This document shows positions 52,161 through 59,744 of a DNA stretch of 59,744 nt, piece by piece (positions within the stretch are counted from its first letter, which is position 1; every line of letters begins with the position of its first letter). The stretch comes from a virus. A program made the position numbers and the translations under genes. The notes beneath the pieces are model-generated. The model saw only the letters and a list, made by a program, of their open reading frames with translations, searched no databases and was not told the DNA's origin. The stretch is taken from IMG/VR virus record IMGVR_UViG_3300042861_000881, positions 1-59,744 of that record; one strand, written 5' to 3'.

Positions 52161-55100
52161 ATGGCAACAAACAGCAAAGTATTCGTATCTCCCGGGGTAT
52201 ATACTTCCGAAGTTGATTTAAGTTTCGTAGCACAGAGTGTGGGTGTAACCACATTAGGTATTGTTGGTGAGACTCTTAAAGGTCCAGCTTTCGAACCTAT
52301 CTTTATACGAAATTTTGATGAATTTACTAACTTCTTTGGAGGGACAACACCTGAAAAATTTATTAATACACAAATACCGAAGTATGAAGCTTCGTATATC
52401 GCAAAATCTTATTTACAACAATCTAATCAGTTGTTTGTTACAAGAATTTTGGGATTGTCAGGATATGACGCGGGACCATCTTGGTCTTTTAGAACAATCG
52501 CGAACGTAGATAAATCAACCGTAGGATTTAAATGTTCAGGGTTTACATATGACTTAGCGTTATGTGCTAACGTATGTACAGGTTATACTATAACACCATT
52601 CACATTTACTTTTACAGGTTGTAATAGTGGGATTGGTACTGTTGAAGTATCTGGTGTCCCATCACCTATATCAAATAAAATTAATGATACTTACGAAACC
52701 TTTAACGGTAGTACTTCAAGAATTTTAGATAATATTCAAACACAATTATTTAACATTATAACTACACCAAGTAGTTCGGCAACATCAATTAACTACTATG
52801 GTACTATTTCAGGTTCTGACTATAACTCTTTAAGTGCTTATACTTCGGAAAATAATGTTTATGGTATTGATAGTGTAAGTTCAACTAATGCTGATTACAC
52901 AGATGCTAATAATGACCCTTGGTATTATTCTTTATTCGATAACACTAATGGTTCATATAGTGGTTTCTCATTCTATAATGTTGTAACTAATTTAACTGCA
53001 ACAACATCATCATCAAATTGTGCAACATTCTATTCATTTTCTATGAGTTCTGCAACAGTTTCAAATACTGTTGGTAGTATAAATTATAATACAAATACAA
53101 TTGACGTTGTATTACCACAAGGTACACCAACATCAGGATTAACAGCATTAACTGTTGTATATAGTGCTTGTACAACAGGTGTTACCGTTAGTGGTGTTCA
53201 ACAAGTAAGTACAGGAACAACACAAAACTTTTCAGCGGGAACAAAAACATATGTTTTAACTTCACAAGATGGTTCTAATGTACAAAGTTGGACTGTTAAT
53301 GTTAGTGTATATAATCCTTGTAATCCTGCAACATCAGGTAATACAGGTTCAAATAATACCGGAACAATAACAACTTGTTATAGTGGTACGGTAAGTGGTA
53401 AAATTTACACATATTCAGGTGTTTCGTATACTGATTTTGATGATATGGTTATAGCAACACTTCGTTCAAGAGGTATTGCAACTTATGGTACAGGTAGTGA
53501 TGGTCCGGCTTATGAAGTTACAGGAGCAACAGATGTGTCTATTAATTGTACTGCATCAACTTATTCAAACATTGCTAAAAATCCATTCGCAACGTTTGGT
53601 CTTAATGTGACTGATTATGATGGTAATACATTCTTCTTTGAAACGTCTTTTAGTGAGTCAGATTCAAAATATTTACCTAAAGTATTTGGTTCTTCAAATT
53701 TTGCTAAACCAAGAACAACAGTTCCGGTATTTGTCGAAGAAAGATTCCAAGCGTTATTGAATTATGGATATAATAAAGGATATATTAGAGGTTTAAATTG
53801 TAATTTATTAGATTTACCAAGAGCAGCGGGTGGAGATTCTTCATCAATTGCTTACTACTTAGAAAGATATCAAACACCGGTTTCTCCGTGGGTTGTTTCT
53901 GAAGTTAGAGGTAATAAAGTATTTAACTTATTTAGATTTGCAACGATATCTGATGGTAATGCTGCTAATACTGAAGTTAAAATATCTATTGCGAATATGT
54001 CTTTCGGTAATTTAACATTTGATATTTTGGTTAGAGATTTCTATGATACGGATAATAATCCTGTAGTTATTGAGAAATTTACTAATTGTACTATGAACCC
54101 AAATGATAATTCATTTGTGGCTAAAAAAATTGGTACAACTGATGGTGAGTATGAATTGAATTCAAAATACATTATGGTAGAAATGAATGAAGACGCACCA
54201 ATTGACACATTACCTTGTGGATTCCAAGGATTTAAATTCAGACAATACGGTTCATCAAGGTCTCCATTCCCGATTTACAAAACTAAATATGATTACCCTG
54301 GTGAAGTAGTATTTGACCCACCATTTGGATTAAGTTCAGGTGGTAACGACGCTACGTTAAGTCCGGGTGATAATGTTCGTAGAACTTACTTAGGGGTTTC
54401 AACAGGAAACGGAGCTGGATACGATGTTGATTTCTTCCAATATAAAGGTAAACAAAAACCTTTAAATCTATGTATTGATAGTGATGCTGCAGAATGGTTA
54501 ACATTAACAAAAGGTTTCCATATGGATAAAAACGCAAGTGGTATTACAATATCAAACGTATATACAACAAGTGGAACTCCGGCTTATTATGTTGGTGACG
54601 CAACATTCACATCTGACCCAACAAGTGAAACAAGTCCTTACTACAGAATATACTCACGTAAATTCTCATTATTAGTACAAGGTGGTTTTGACGGGTGGGA
54701 CATCTATAGAGAATCTAGAAGTAACACAGATACATTTAAATTAGGTAGAAGAGGTTACTTAAACGGAGCTTGTACGGATATACAATATCCAACAGCTACA
54801 GGATGGGGAGCGTTCAAGAAAATCACTGTTGGAAACAATAGTGTTGATTATGGTAATTCTGATTACTACGCATACTTATTAGGACAACAAACATTCTCAA
54901 ATCCTGAGGCGGTTAATATTAACATATTTGTTACTCCGGGTATTGATTATTCAAATAACTCTGACTTAGTTGAGGAGGCAATTGAAATGATTGAGTTTAA
55001 CAGAGCTGACTCATTATATATTTGTACAACGGCTGATAGTGATTTATTTATTCCAAGTCCTGACCCAAGTGCATTAATTTACCCACAAGAGGCGGTAAAT

Positions 55101-55745
55101 ATTTTAGAAGAAAGTGGTATTGACTCTAACTATACTGCAACTTATTACCCTTGGGTATTGACAAGAGATAGTGTTAATAATACACAAATCTACTTACCAC
55201 CAACGGCAGAAGTTGTTAGAAACTTAGCGTTAACCGATAATATCGCGTTCCCTTGGTTCGCAGCGGCAGGTTACACAAGAGGTATTGTAAACGCAATCAA
55301 AGCAAGAAAGAAACTTACTCAAGAAGATAGAGATACTCTTTATCAAGGACGTATTAATCCAATCGCGACTTTCTCTGATGTTGGTACCGTAATTTGGGGT
55401 AACAAAACTCTACAAGTCGCACAATCAGCACTTGATAGAATAAATGTTAGAAGATTATTACTTCAAGCTCGTAAATTAATTTCAGCGGTATCTGTAAGAT
55501 TATTGTTTGAACAAAACGACCAAAAAGTAAGACAAGACTTCTTAGATGCTGTTAACCCTATCTTAGATGCTATCAGAAGAGACAGAGGTTTATACGATTT
55601 CCGTGTAACAGTTTCGTCAGACGCGGCTGATTTAGATAGAAATCAAATGACCGGTAAGATTTATATCAAACCAACCAAATCGTTAGAATTTATAGATATT
55701 ACATTCTATATTACTCCAACCGGAGCTTCTTTCGAGAATATATAA
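52161..55745 (+). CDS. gp18: Tail sheath protein (T4 gp18-like) with large inserted domains
   Basis: A 1194-residue contractile sheath protein; T4 gp18 is 659. The N-terminal SPGVYTSEVDLS and TTLGIVGETLKGPAFEPIFI segments (residues 10-50) and the C-terminal third from EEAIEMIEFNRADSL through NPIATFSDVGTVIWGNKTLQ to DAADLDRNQMTGKIYIKPTK are clear sheath signatures. Residues about 135-500 are extra: a Thr/Ser-rich region, then a DUF5018/cadherin-like module at about 294-388 (SINYNTNTIDVVLPQGTPTS ... TYVLTSQDGSNVQSWTVNVS), followed by another Cys-containing part. Similar insert domains in sheaths face outward. It is under late promoters, and forms the contractile tail with the tube gene 56780. 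Confidence 0.93.
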   Translation: MATNSKVFVSPGVYTSEVDLSFVAQSVGVTTLGIVGETLKGPAFEPIFIRNFDEFTNFFGGTTPEKFINTQIPKYEASYIAKSYLQQSNQLFVTRILGLSGYDAGPSWSFRTIANVDKSTVGFKCSGFTYDLALCANVCTGYTITPFTFTFTGCNSGIGTVEVSGVPSPISNKINDTYETFNGSTSRILDNIQTQLFNIITTPSSSATSINYYGTISGSDYNSLSAYTSENNVYGIDSVSSTNADYTDANNDPWYYSLFDNTNGSYSGFSFYNVVTNLTATTSSSNCATFYSFSMSSATVSNTVGSINYNTNTIDVVLPQGTPTSGLTALTVVYSACTTGVTVSGVQQVSTGTTQNFSAGTKTYVLTSQDGSNVQSWTVNVSVYNPCNPATSGNTGSNNTGTITTCYSGTVSGKIYTYSGVSYTDFDDMVIATLRSRGIATYGTGSDGPAYEVTGATDVSINCTASTYSNIAKNPFATFGLNVTDYDGNTFFFETSFSESDSKYLPKVFGSSNFAKPRTTVPVFVEERFQALLNYGYNKGYIRGLNCNLLDLPRAAGGDSSSIAYYLERYQTPVSPWVVSEVRGNKVFNLFRFATISDGNAANTEVKISIANMSFGNLTFDILVRDFYDTDNNPVVIEKFTNCTMNPNDNSFVAKKIGTTDGEYELNSKYIMVEMNEDAPIDTLPCGFQGFKFRQYGSSRSPFPIYKTKYDYPGEVVFDPPFGLSSGGNDATLSPGDNVRRTYLGVSTGNGAGYDVDFFQYKGKQKPLNLCIDSDAAEWLTLTKGFHMDKNASGITISNVYTTSGTPAYYVGDATFTSDPTSETSPYYRIYSRKFSLLVQGGFDGWDIYRESRSNTDTFKLGRRGYLNGACTDIQYPTATGWGAFKKITVGNNSVDYGNSDYYAYLLGQQTFSNPEAVNINIFVTPGIDYSNNSDLVEEAIEMIEFNRADSLYICTTADSDLFIPSPDPSALIYPQEAVNILEESGIDSNYTATYYPWVLTRDSVNNTQIYLPPTAEVVRNLALTDNIAFPWFAAAGYTRGIVNAIKARKKLTQEDRDTLYQGRINPIATFSDVGTVIWGNKTLQVAQSALDRINVRRLLLQARKLISAVSVRLLFEQNDQKVRQDFLDAVNPILDAIRRDRGLYDFRVTVSSDAADLDRNQMTGKIYIKPTKSLEFIDITFYITPTGASFENI

Positions 55746-55752
55746 TAAAAAA

Positions 55753-55782
55753 ATTATGACTCATCTTAGGGTGGGTCATAAT
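55753..55782 (+). other. Hairpin of unknown role between sheath and HAD genes
   Basis: The arms ATTATGACTC (55753..55762) and GGGTCATAAT (55773..55782) pair over 10 bp including one G-T pair, with a 10-nt loop. No clear T run follows on the plus strand, so a weak terminator, an mRNA stability element or attenuation of the downstream gene are all possible. Confidence 0.4.
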
Positions 55783-55801
55783 TAAGCCTTAATTAAAAAT
55801 T

Positions 55802-56620
55802 ATGTTAAAAAATAGAATAGTTGAAGGAATAGATGAGTTTGGTGCTCCTGATGAAAAATATTACGCATTTGATTGGGACGACAATATTGTATCGATGCCC
55901 ACAAAAATAATATTAAAAGATGAAGACGGTGATGAGGTTGGTATGTCAACCGAAGATTTTGCGACTTACAGAGAAGAAATTGGAAAAGAACCTATTGAGT
56001 TTGACGGACACACAATAGTAGGGTTTGCGGAAAACCCTTTTAGATGGTTTGGAGTTAAAGGTGATAAACAATTTATTGTTGATTCATTAACCGCTAAACC
56101 AGGACCTGCTTGGCCTGATTTTGTTGAGGCAATAAATAATGGGTCAATTTTTTCAATAGTGACCGCAAGAGGTCATACACCATCAGTACTAAAAGAGGCT
56201 TGTTACAATTACATTGTTTCAAATATTAATGGTATTGATTCAAACGAATTAGTTAGAAATTTAGAAAAATATCGTGATTTAGCGGATGAAGAAAATGTCT
56301 CTAAAAGAGAGATGATTCGAGAATATTTGGATTTATGTAGGTTTTATCCTGTAAGTTATGGAGAAGGTTCCGCAACTAATCCGGAAGAAGGTAAAATTAA
56401 GGCATTAAAAGATTTTGTTAAATATGTTAAAGAGATGTCTCAACATATACAAAAAAAGGCATTCTTAAAAAATAAAATAAATAATTATTTTGTCCCAAAA
56501 ATAGGTTTTTCTGATGACGACTTAAAAAATGTGGACGTAGTTAAAAAACATTTTGAGCAAGACCCAGAAAATATTATTAAAACTTATTCAACAGCAGGAG
56601 GAATTAAAAGAGAATATTAA
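55802..56620 (+). CDS. HAD-superfamily hydrolase-like protein in the tail module
   Basis: A 272-residue protein with HAD motifs: motif I YYAFDWDDNIVSMP (D24 and D26), motif II IFSIVTARGHTP (Thr121), and a motif IV-like KIGFSDDDLKNVDVV near residue 230. A lysine for motif III is likely in the KGIKALKD region. HAD enzymes are mostly phosphatases; known phage relatives dephosphorylate nucleotides or DNA ends, but the substrate here is unknown. It lies between the sheath and tube genes, an unusual site for an enzyme, so a structural or assembly role has not been excluded. Confidence 0.75.
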   Translation: MLKNRIVEGIDEFGAPDEKYYAFDWDDNIVSMPTKIILKDEDGDEVGMSTEDFATYREEIGKEPIEFDGHTIVGFAENPFRWFGVKGDKQFIVDSLTAKPGPAWPDFVEAINNGSIFSIVTARGHTPSVLKEACYNYIVSNINGIDSNELVRNLEKYRDLADEENVSKREMIREYLDLCRFYPVSYGEGSATNPEEGKIKALKDFVKYVKEMSQHIQKKAFLKNKINNYFVPKIGFSDDDLKNVDVVKKHFEQDPENIIKTYSTAGGIKREY

Positions 56621-56779
56621 AATAATTATTATAAATAAAAACTATTAAATAATTAATTATAATAACTAGAATTTCTAGAATTATAAAAAATTTAAATCTA
56701 AAAGTCAAGATAAAAAAATTAAATAGGTAATATTTATAATAAACAAGATAAAAAAATAAAAATTAAAAACAAATAGACA
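56621..56779 (+). promoter_or_regulatory. AT-rich region with late promoter core before the tail tube gene
   Basis: The 159 bp between the HAD and tube genes hold no ORF. TATAAATA is present at 56630..56637. Further on come the palindrome CTAGAATTTCTAG-like segment near 56668, and TATTTATAATAAA (56731..56743) followed by AAACAAGATAAAA. The last block resembles the leader of the sheath gene (AAACAAGACAAAC), suggesting a common late leader or ribosome-loading element. Confidence 0.45.
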
Positions 56780-57268
56780 ATGGCTGATTTATTAATGAAA
56801 ATGCCCATACCGTATGAACCAAAAAGAAAAAATAGGTTTATTTTACGATTCCCATCTACTTTAGGGATTAACGAATGGTTCGTAGAAACAGCTGCTAGAC
56901 CACATATCACTATTAAAGATGTTGAGATACCTTTCTTAAACACTTCAACTTATGTTGCGGGTCGTTTTACTTGGGGAACTATTGGTGTTAAATTCCGTGA
57001 CCCAATCGGACCTTCTGCATCACAAGCTCTTATGGAATGGGTTCGTTTATGTGCTGAATCAGTTACGGGTCGTATGGGGTACGCAGCGGGATACAAGAAG
57101 AACATCGACCTTGAGATGTTAGACCCAACAGGTGTTGTTGTGGAAAAATGGATTTTAGAAGGAACTTTTTTAACTGATGTTAATTTTGATTCGTTAGGTT
57201 ATGCGGATGATGCTATTGCGGGTATTACAACAACTCTTCGTATGGATAGATGTATATTAGTTTACTAA
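56780..57268 (+). CDS. gp19: Tail tube protein (T4 gp19-like)
   Basis: A 162-residue major tail tube protein; T4 gp19 has 163. Typical features are the N-terminal MPIPYEPKRKNRFILRFPST, the segment RPHITIKDVEIPFLNTSTYV and the KFRDPIGPSASQALMEWVRL core. The C-terminal VVVEKWILEGTFLTDVNFDS, leading into ITTTLRMDRCIL, matches the tube hairpin and terminus. Rings of this protein form the inner tube that delivers DNA, inside the sheath encoded at 52161..55745. It has its own promoter-like region and a strong terminator directly downstream, consistent with high expression as a single unit. Confidence 0.95.
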   Translation: MADLLMKMPIPYEPKRKNRFILRFPSTLGINEWFVETAARPHITIKDVEIPFLNTSTYVAGRFTWGTIGVKFRDPIGPSASQALMEWVRLCAESVTGRMGYAAGYKKNIDLEMLDPTGVVVEKWILEGTFLTDVNFDSLGYADDAIAGITTTLRMDRCILVY

Positions 57269-57292
57269 TATTATAAAACTCATAATATATTC

Positions 57293-57325
57293 AACCCTAC
57301 ATTTAATTATGTGGGGTTTTTTATT
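57293..57325 (+). terminator. Rho-independent terminator after the tail tube gene
   Basis: A 10-bp stem AACCCTACAT/ATGTGGGGTT (one G-T pair) with a 6-nt TTAATT loop, followed by TTTTATTT. It sits 25 bp after the tube stop, so the tube transcript probably ends here while the following chaperone and tape measure genes have a further promoter. Confidence 0.85.
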
Positions 57326-57372
57326 TATATAAAAAAAACATTTCTTATTATTTATTATAAAAAGAAAAATAT

Positions 57373-58128
57373 ATGGAACAAAATTTATTAGATGCTGGAA
57401 CACAAGGATTCAATTTACCACACGACGTGGTTACATTACCTACAGGTGGTGTATTTTACAAATCAAAAAAGAAATCAGTTAAAGTTGGTTATTTAACGGC
57501 TAATGATGAAAATTATTTAATTGGTGCCGGACGTAGTAGTGAAAATATAATCTTAAAATTATTAAGAAATAAAGTTTACGAACACGATTTACGACCTGAA
57601 GAATTATTGGATGGTGATGTTGAAGCCATTTTAATATTTTTAAGAAATACTTCTTTTGGGTCTGAATATAGTGTTAATTTAACCGACCCGGCAACGGACA
57701 AACCATTTGTTGGTAAAATTAATTTAGATGAATTAAATATTAAAAAAACTCAAGTTAAACCGGATGAAGATGGTACATTTACTACTAAATTACCAAGAAC
57801 AGGTGTAACCGTTAAATTAAGACCAACAACATTCTATGACACAATTGAGTTAGATAAACAAGCGGAACAATATCCTGTGGGATTACAAGCCCCAAGAATT
57901 ACTTGGAAATTACAAAAACATATTGTTGAAGTAGATGGAGACCAAGATAGAGCAAAAATTGGTTTATTTGTAGATTCATTACCAATTATGGATTCAAAAT
58001 ACATAAGAAATTTTTTAAGAGAAAATGAGCCGTCATTGGACTTAAAAAGAAGTGTAATCGCCCCTTCAGGAGAATTGGTGTCTTTCGAGATTACCTTTGG
58101 GGTGGACTTTTTTCGACCTTTCTTTTAG
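57373..58128 (+). CDS. T4 baseplate (gp26/PF12322-type) protein; likely tail-assembly chaperone base frame
   Basis: A 251-residue protein matching the T4 baseplate family that includes gp26. The hallmark start LPHDVVTLPTGGVFYKSKK is followed by KSVKVGYLTANDENYLIGAG and helix-rich ENIILKLLRNKVYEHDLRPE. The C-terminal half (LRPTTFYDTIELDKQAEQYP, VDSLPIMDSKYIRNFLREN) is also as in the family. The stop (TAG, 58126-58128) is followed in the +1 frame by an open frame with a small acidic/aromatic domain (58139..58267). It lies between the tail tube and tape measure genes, where tail-assembly chaperones such as lambda G/GT occur. Confidence 0.75.
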   Translation: MEQNLLDAGTQGFNLPHDVVTLPTGGVFYKSKKKSVKVGYLTANDENYLIGAGRSSENIILKLLRNKVYEHDLRPEELLDGDVEAILIFLRNTSFGSEYSVNLTDPATDKPFVGKINLDELNIKKTQVKPDEDGTFTTKLPRTGVTVKLRPTTFYDTIELDKQAEQYPVGLQAPRITWKLQKHIVEVDGDQDRAKIGLFVDSLPIMDSKYIRNFLRENEPSLDLKRSVIAPSGELVSFEITFGVDFFRPFF

Positions 58129-58267
58129 TCATAGACAAATGATGATTGAGGAATATATGTATTTAGCTCAATCACTTCGTATATCATATTCGGATTTTCA
58201 TTCAATGCCGACATATGTTAGAAAATACATTATAAATAAATTAATAGATAATAACACACCAGACTAG
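58104..58267 (+). CDS. Small ORF / +1 frameshift extension of the 57373 gene
   Basis: An open frame is read +1 relative to 57373..58128. As a free gene it would start at ATG 58139 and give 42 residues (MMIEEYMYLAQSLRISYSDF then HSMPTYVRKYIINKLID). Without an ATG it is open further upstream: a +1 slip at TTT-TAG (58123-58128 region) would give PFF followed by SHRQMMIEEYMYLAQ as one chain. The sequence 'eey.yLa...risysD...MPtyvrkYi..kl' is like the C-terminal extension of tail-assembly chaperones. Independent translation from ATG 58139 remains possible. Confidence 0.55.
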
Positions 58268-58315
58268 TTAATCAAAAACTATGTTTGGTGTATTTATTTA
58301 GAAACACATTTAATT

Positions 58316-59744
58316 ATGCCAACACCAGAAACACCGGGAGGTAAATCACCTTTAGATTATGCAGAAAAAGCGGTTAAGTCAAATTTTGACCCGGAAATGA
58401 TTGCTAAAGTAGTCGTAACACTTGACAATGCTGCGAGTCAAATGCTTAAGCAGTTTGGTCAAGGTCAAGCTATGGCGGACATATTACGTATGAGTATGTC
58501 CGAATCCGTTACTTCTGTTAGAAAATTAGGTGGAGATATTGAGGATGTTCTTAAAATTCAACAAGAGGCGTCTAAAGAATTGGGTAGAAATGTTATTTTA
58601 ACCGAAGAATCAACTAAAGATTTATACGCAACAATGAAAGTTACCGGTCAAGAGGCAAGTAAAATTGTTGGTGGTATGGCGGATGTAGGTATTTCTTCCG
58701 GAAAAGCTACCGCAGAAATGTTAAAAGTTGTTAATGTTGCAAGAGAATCCGGTGTTAACGCTCAAGCGGTTTCAGGTAAAGTTTTAGATAATATGCAGGC
58801 ACTTAACAAATATAATTTTGCGGGAGGTGTTGAAGGTTTGGCTAAAATGGCCGCACAAGCTACCTCGTTAAGAATTGATATGTCTCAAACATTAGGGTTT
58901 GCTGAAAAAGTATTTAATCCTGAGGGGGCGATTGAAGTTGCCGCTGCAATGCAAAGATTGGGGGTTTCTCAAAGTTCATTATTAGACCCATTAAAATTAA
59001 TGGATTTATCACAAAATGACCCTGCGGAATTACAAAATCAAATTGCTGAAATGAGTAAACAATTTGTTCAACTTGGTAAAGATGGACATTTTGAAATTAT
59101 GCCGGGGGCTAAACGTCAAATAAGAGAAGTCGAACAAGCTATGGGGTTAGCTAGTGGTACTTTAGCTAAAATGGCGTTGGGTAGTGCGGATTTAGACAAG
59201 AAAATGAAAGAAATTTCATTTCCGGATGTACCTGAAGACCAAAAGAAAATGATTGCCAATATGGCGGAAATGGGTGCGGGGGGTGAATATAAAGTTAAAT
59301 TTACCGACGCAGAAGGTAAACAACAAGAAAAGTCTGTATCTGAATTAAGTAAAGATGATGTTGCTGCTCTTGAAAAAATGGCTAATACCGCTCCTCCAAC
59401 AATGGAAGAGTTGGCAAAACAACAGTTGTCTGCGACTGAGGCTGTTACTGCGGCAATTAATAGTTTAGGTGATAGAACAGGTTTAGGGTTGGCCGGTAGT
59501 AAATCCGGTGGACAATTATTGACTGGGATTAGAAAAGTTGGTACAGCTATTGGTGATATTCCAAGTGAAGGATTATCTTCAAAAAATATTGCTAAAGAAA
59601 TTGATAAATTTTCAGACACTGTAATGGGGGCGTTAACAGAATATGGTAATTCAGGTACGGGAGCCGGAAAATTAGCAGAAGCGTTTGTTGATTTTGCGGG
59701 ATTTGTTAAAACAGAATTAAAAGATTCTTTTTCAAATGTAAAAG
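58316..59744 (+). CDS. Tail tape measure protein, N-terminal part (cut by window edge)
   Basis: The first 476 codons of a large gene that leaves the window. The sequence begins MPTPETPGGKSPLDYAEKAV and then is almost wholly helical, rich in Ala, Gly, Lys, Gln and Met: QMLKQFGQGQAMADILRMSM, EEVLKIQQ-like helices, KVTGQEASKIVGGMADVGIS, FGFAEKVFNPEGAIEVAAAM. This long, repetitive amphipathic character, together with its position after the chaperone-like gene, identifies a tape measure protein that sets tail length and exits first with the DNA. No transmembrane or lysozyme domain is seen in this part. The start (ATG 58316) has an A-rich leader without a clear Shine-Dalgarno. Confidence 0.82.
   Translation, partial: MPTPETPGGKSPLDYAEKAVKSNFDPEMIAKVVVTLDNAASQMLKQFGQGQAMADILRMSMSESVTSVRKLGGDIEDVLKIQQEASKELGRNVILTEESTKDLYATMKVTGQEASKIVGGMADVGISSGKATAEMLKVVNVARESGVNAQAVSGKVLDNMQALNKYNFAGGVEGLAKMAAQATSLRIDMSQTLGFAEKVFNPEGAIEVAAAMQRLGVSQSSLLDPLKLMDLSQNDPAELQNQIAEMSKQFVQLGKDGHFEIMPGAKRQIREVEQAMGLASGTLAKMALGSADLDKKMKEISFPDVPEDQKKMIANMAEMGAGGEYKVKFTDAEGKQQEKSVSELSKDDVAALEKMANTAPPTMEELAKQQLSATEAVTAAINSLGDRTGLGLAGSKSGGQLLTGIRKVGTAIGDIPSEGLSSKNIAKEIDKFSDTVMGALTEYGNSGTGAGKLAEAFVDFAGFVKTELKDSFSNVK

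Noticed and set aside
56731-56738. TATTTATA read as a minus-strand T4 late promoter
   Set aside because: No minus-strand gene lies downstream, so if functional it is more likely a leader element for the plus-strand tube gene.
58139-58267. Calling the 42-residue frame as only an independent gene
   Set aside because: The frame is open upstream of its ATG and reads on from the 57373 gene by a +1 slip at UUU-UAG; context suggests a frameshift extension, so I list it as an extension with the free gene as an alternative.

Overview
The window looks like part of the genome of a large, strictly lytic T4-type tailed phage (contractile tail) that probably infects a member of the Bacteroidota. The virus call rests on a T4-like tail sheath (52161..55745), tail tube (56780..57268), tape measure protein (58316 to window end), family B DNA polymerase (40446..43379), dUTPase, and copies of the T4 late promoter string TATAAATA. 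The host guess is inference. It rests on very low GC, A-rich leaders with almost no Shine-Dalgarno sequences, and adhesin modules common in Bacteroidota surface proteins (BspA/DUF285 repeats, WGDG/PKD-like domains, a DUF5018-like domain).

Layout: (1) 1..18499, minus strand: the start of a PhoH-like ATPase gene, then a tightly overlapping glycan cassette. It makes GDP-L-fucose (GDP-mannose 4,6-dehydratase and fucose synthase) and holds three GT11 fucosyltransferase-like genes, GT17, GT2, exostosin-like and DUF5672 transferases, two methyltransferases, an RfbH-type PLP/[2Fe-2S] dehydrase and two sugar-nucleotide reductases. It ends with dUTPase, an exonuclease, a TagD-like cytidylyltransferase and a GT4 glycosyltransferase whose reading frame is broken at 18405..18418. 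(2) 18730..21362, minus strand: five small genes, mostly unknown, one with a WYL-like domain. (3) 21418..30923, plus strand: huge receptor-binding or adhesin proteins with Thr/Pro-rich mucin-like linkers and BspA repeats. (4) 30977..39745, plus strand: a second glycosyltransferase cassette that begins with a GT60 polypeptide GlcNAc-transferase-like gene. (5) 39782..43379: a Thr/Pro-tailed protein and the DNA polymerase. (6) 43410..49551, minus strand: a probable neck protein, a nuclease island (two PD-(D/E)XK proteins, an HNH endonuclease, a small ribbon-helix-helix protein) and an SNF2 helicase. (7) 49572..59744, plus strand: neck/tail completion genes, sheath, a HAD-like hydrolase, tube, a tail-assembly/baseplate protein with a probable frameshift extension, and the tape measure protein.

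How the parts may work together (inference): the two glycan cassettes flank the Thr/Pro-rich adhesins, and a GT60 gene follows them directly. Known GT60 enzymes add GlcNAc to Thr of mucins or to hydroxyproline of proteins. A phage-encoded pathway that decorates its own fibre linkers with fucosylated glycans is therefore a reasonable hypothesis; modification of the host surface is the main alternative.

Two recoding candidates stand out. In the GT4 gene, a GGT codon followed at once by TAA is matched by a second GGT eight bases later, and hopping between them restores the expected protein. A 16-nt imperfect inverted repeat abuts the site and a homing-nuclease-like remnant lies just upstream, which recalls T4 gene 60. 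The second is a UUU-UAG +1 frameshift candidate between the tube and tape measure genes, where tail-assembly chaperone frameshifts are usually found.
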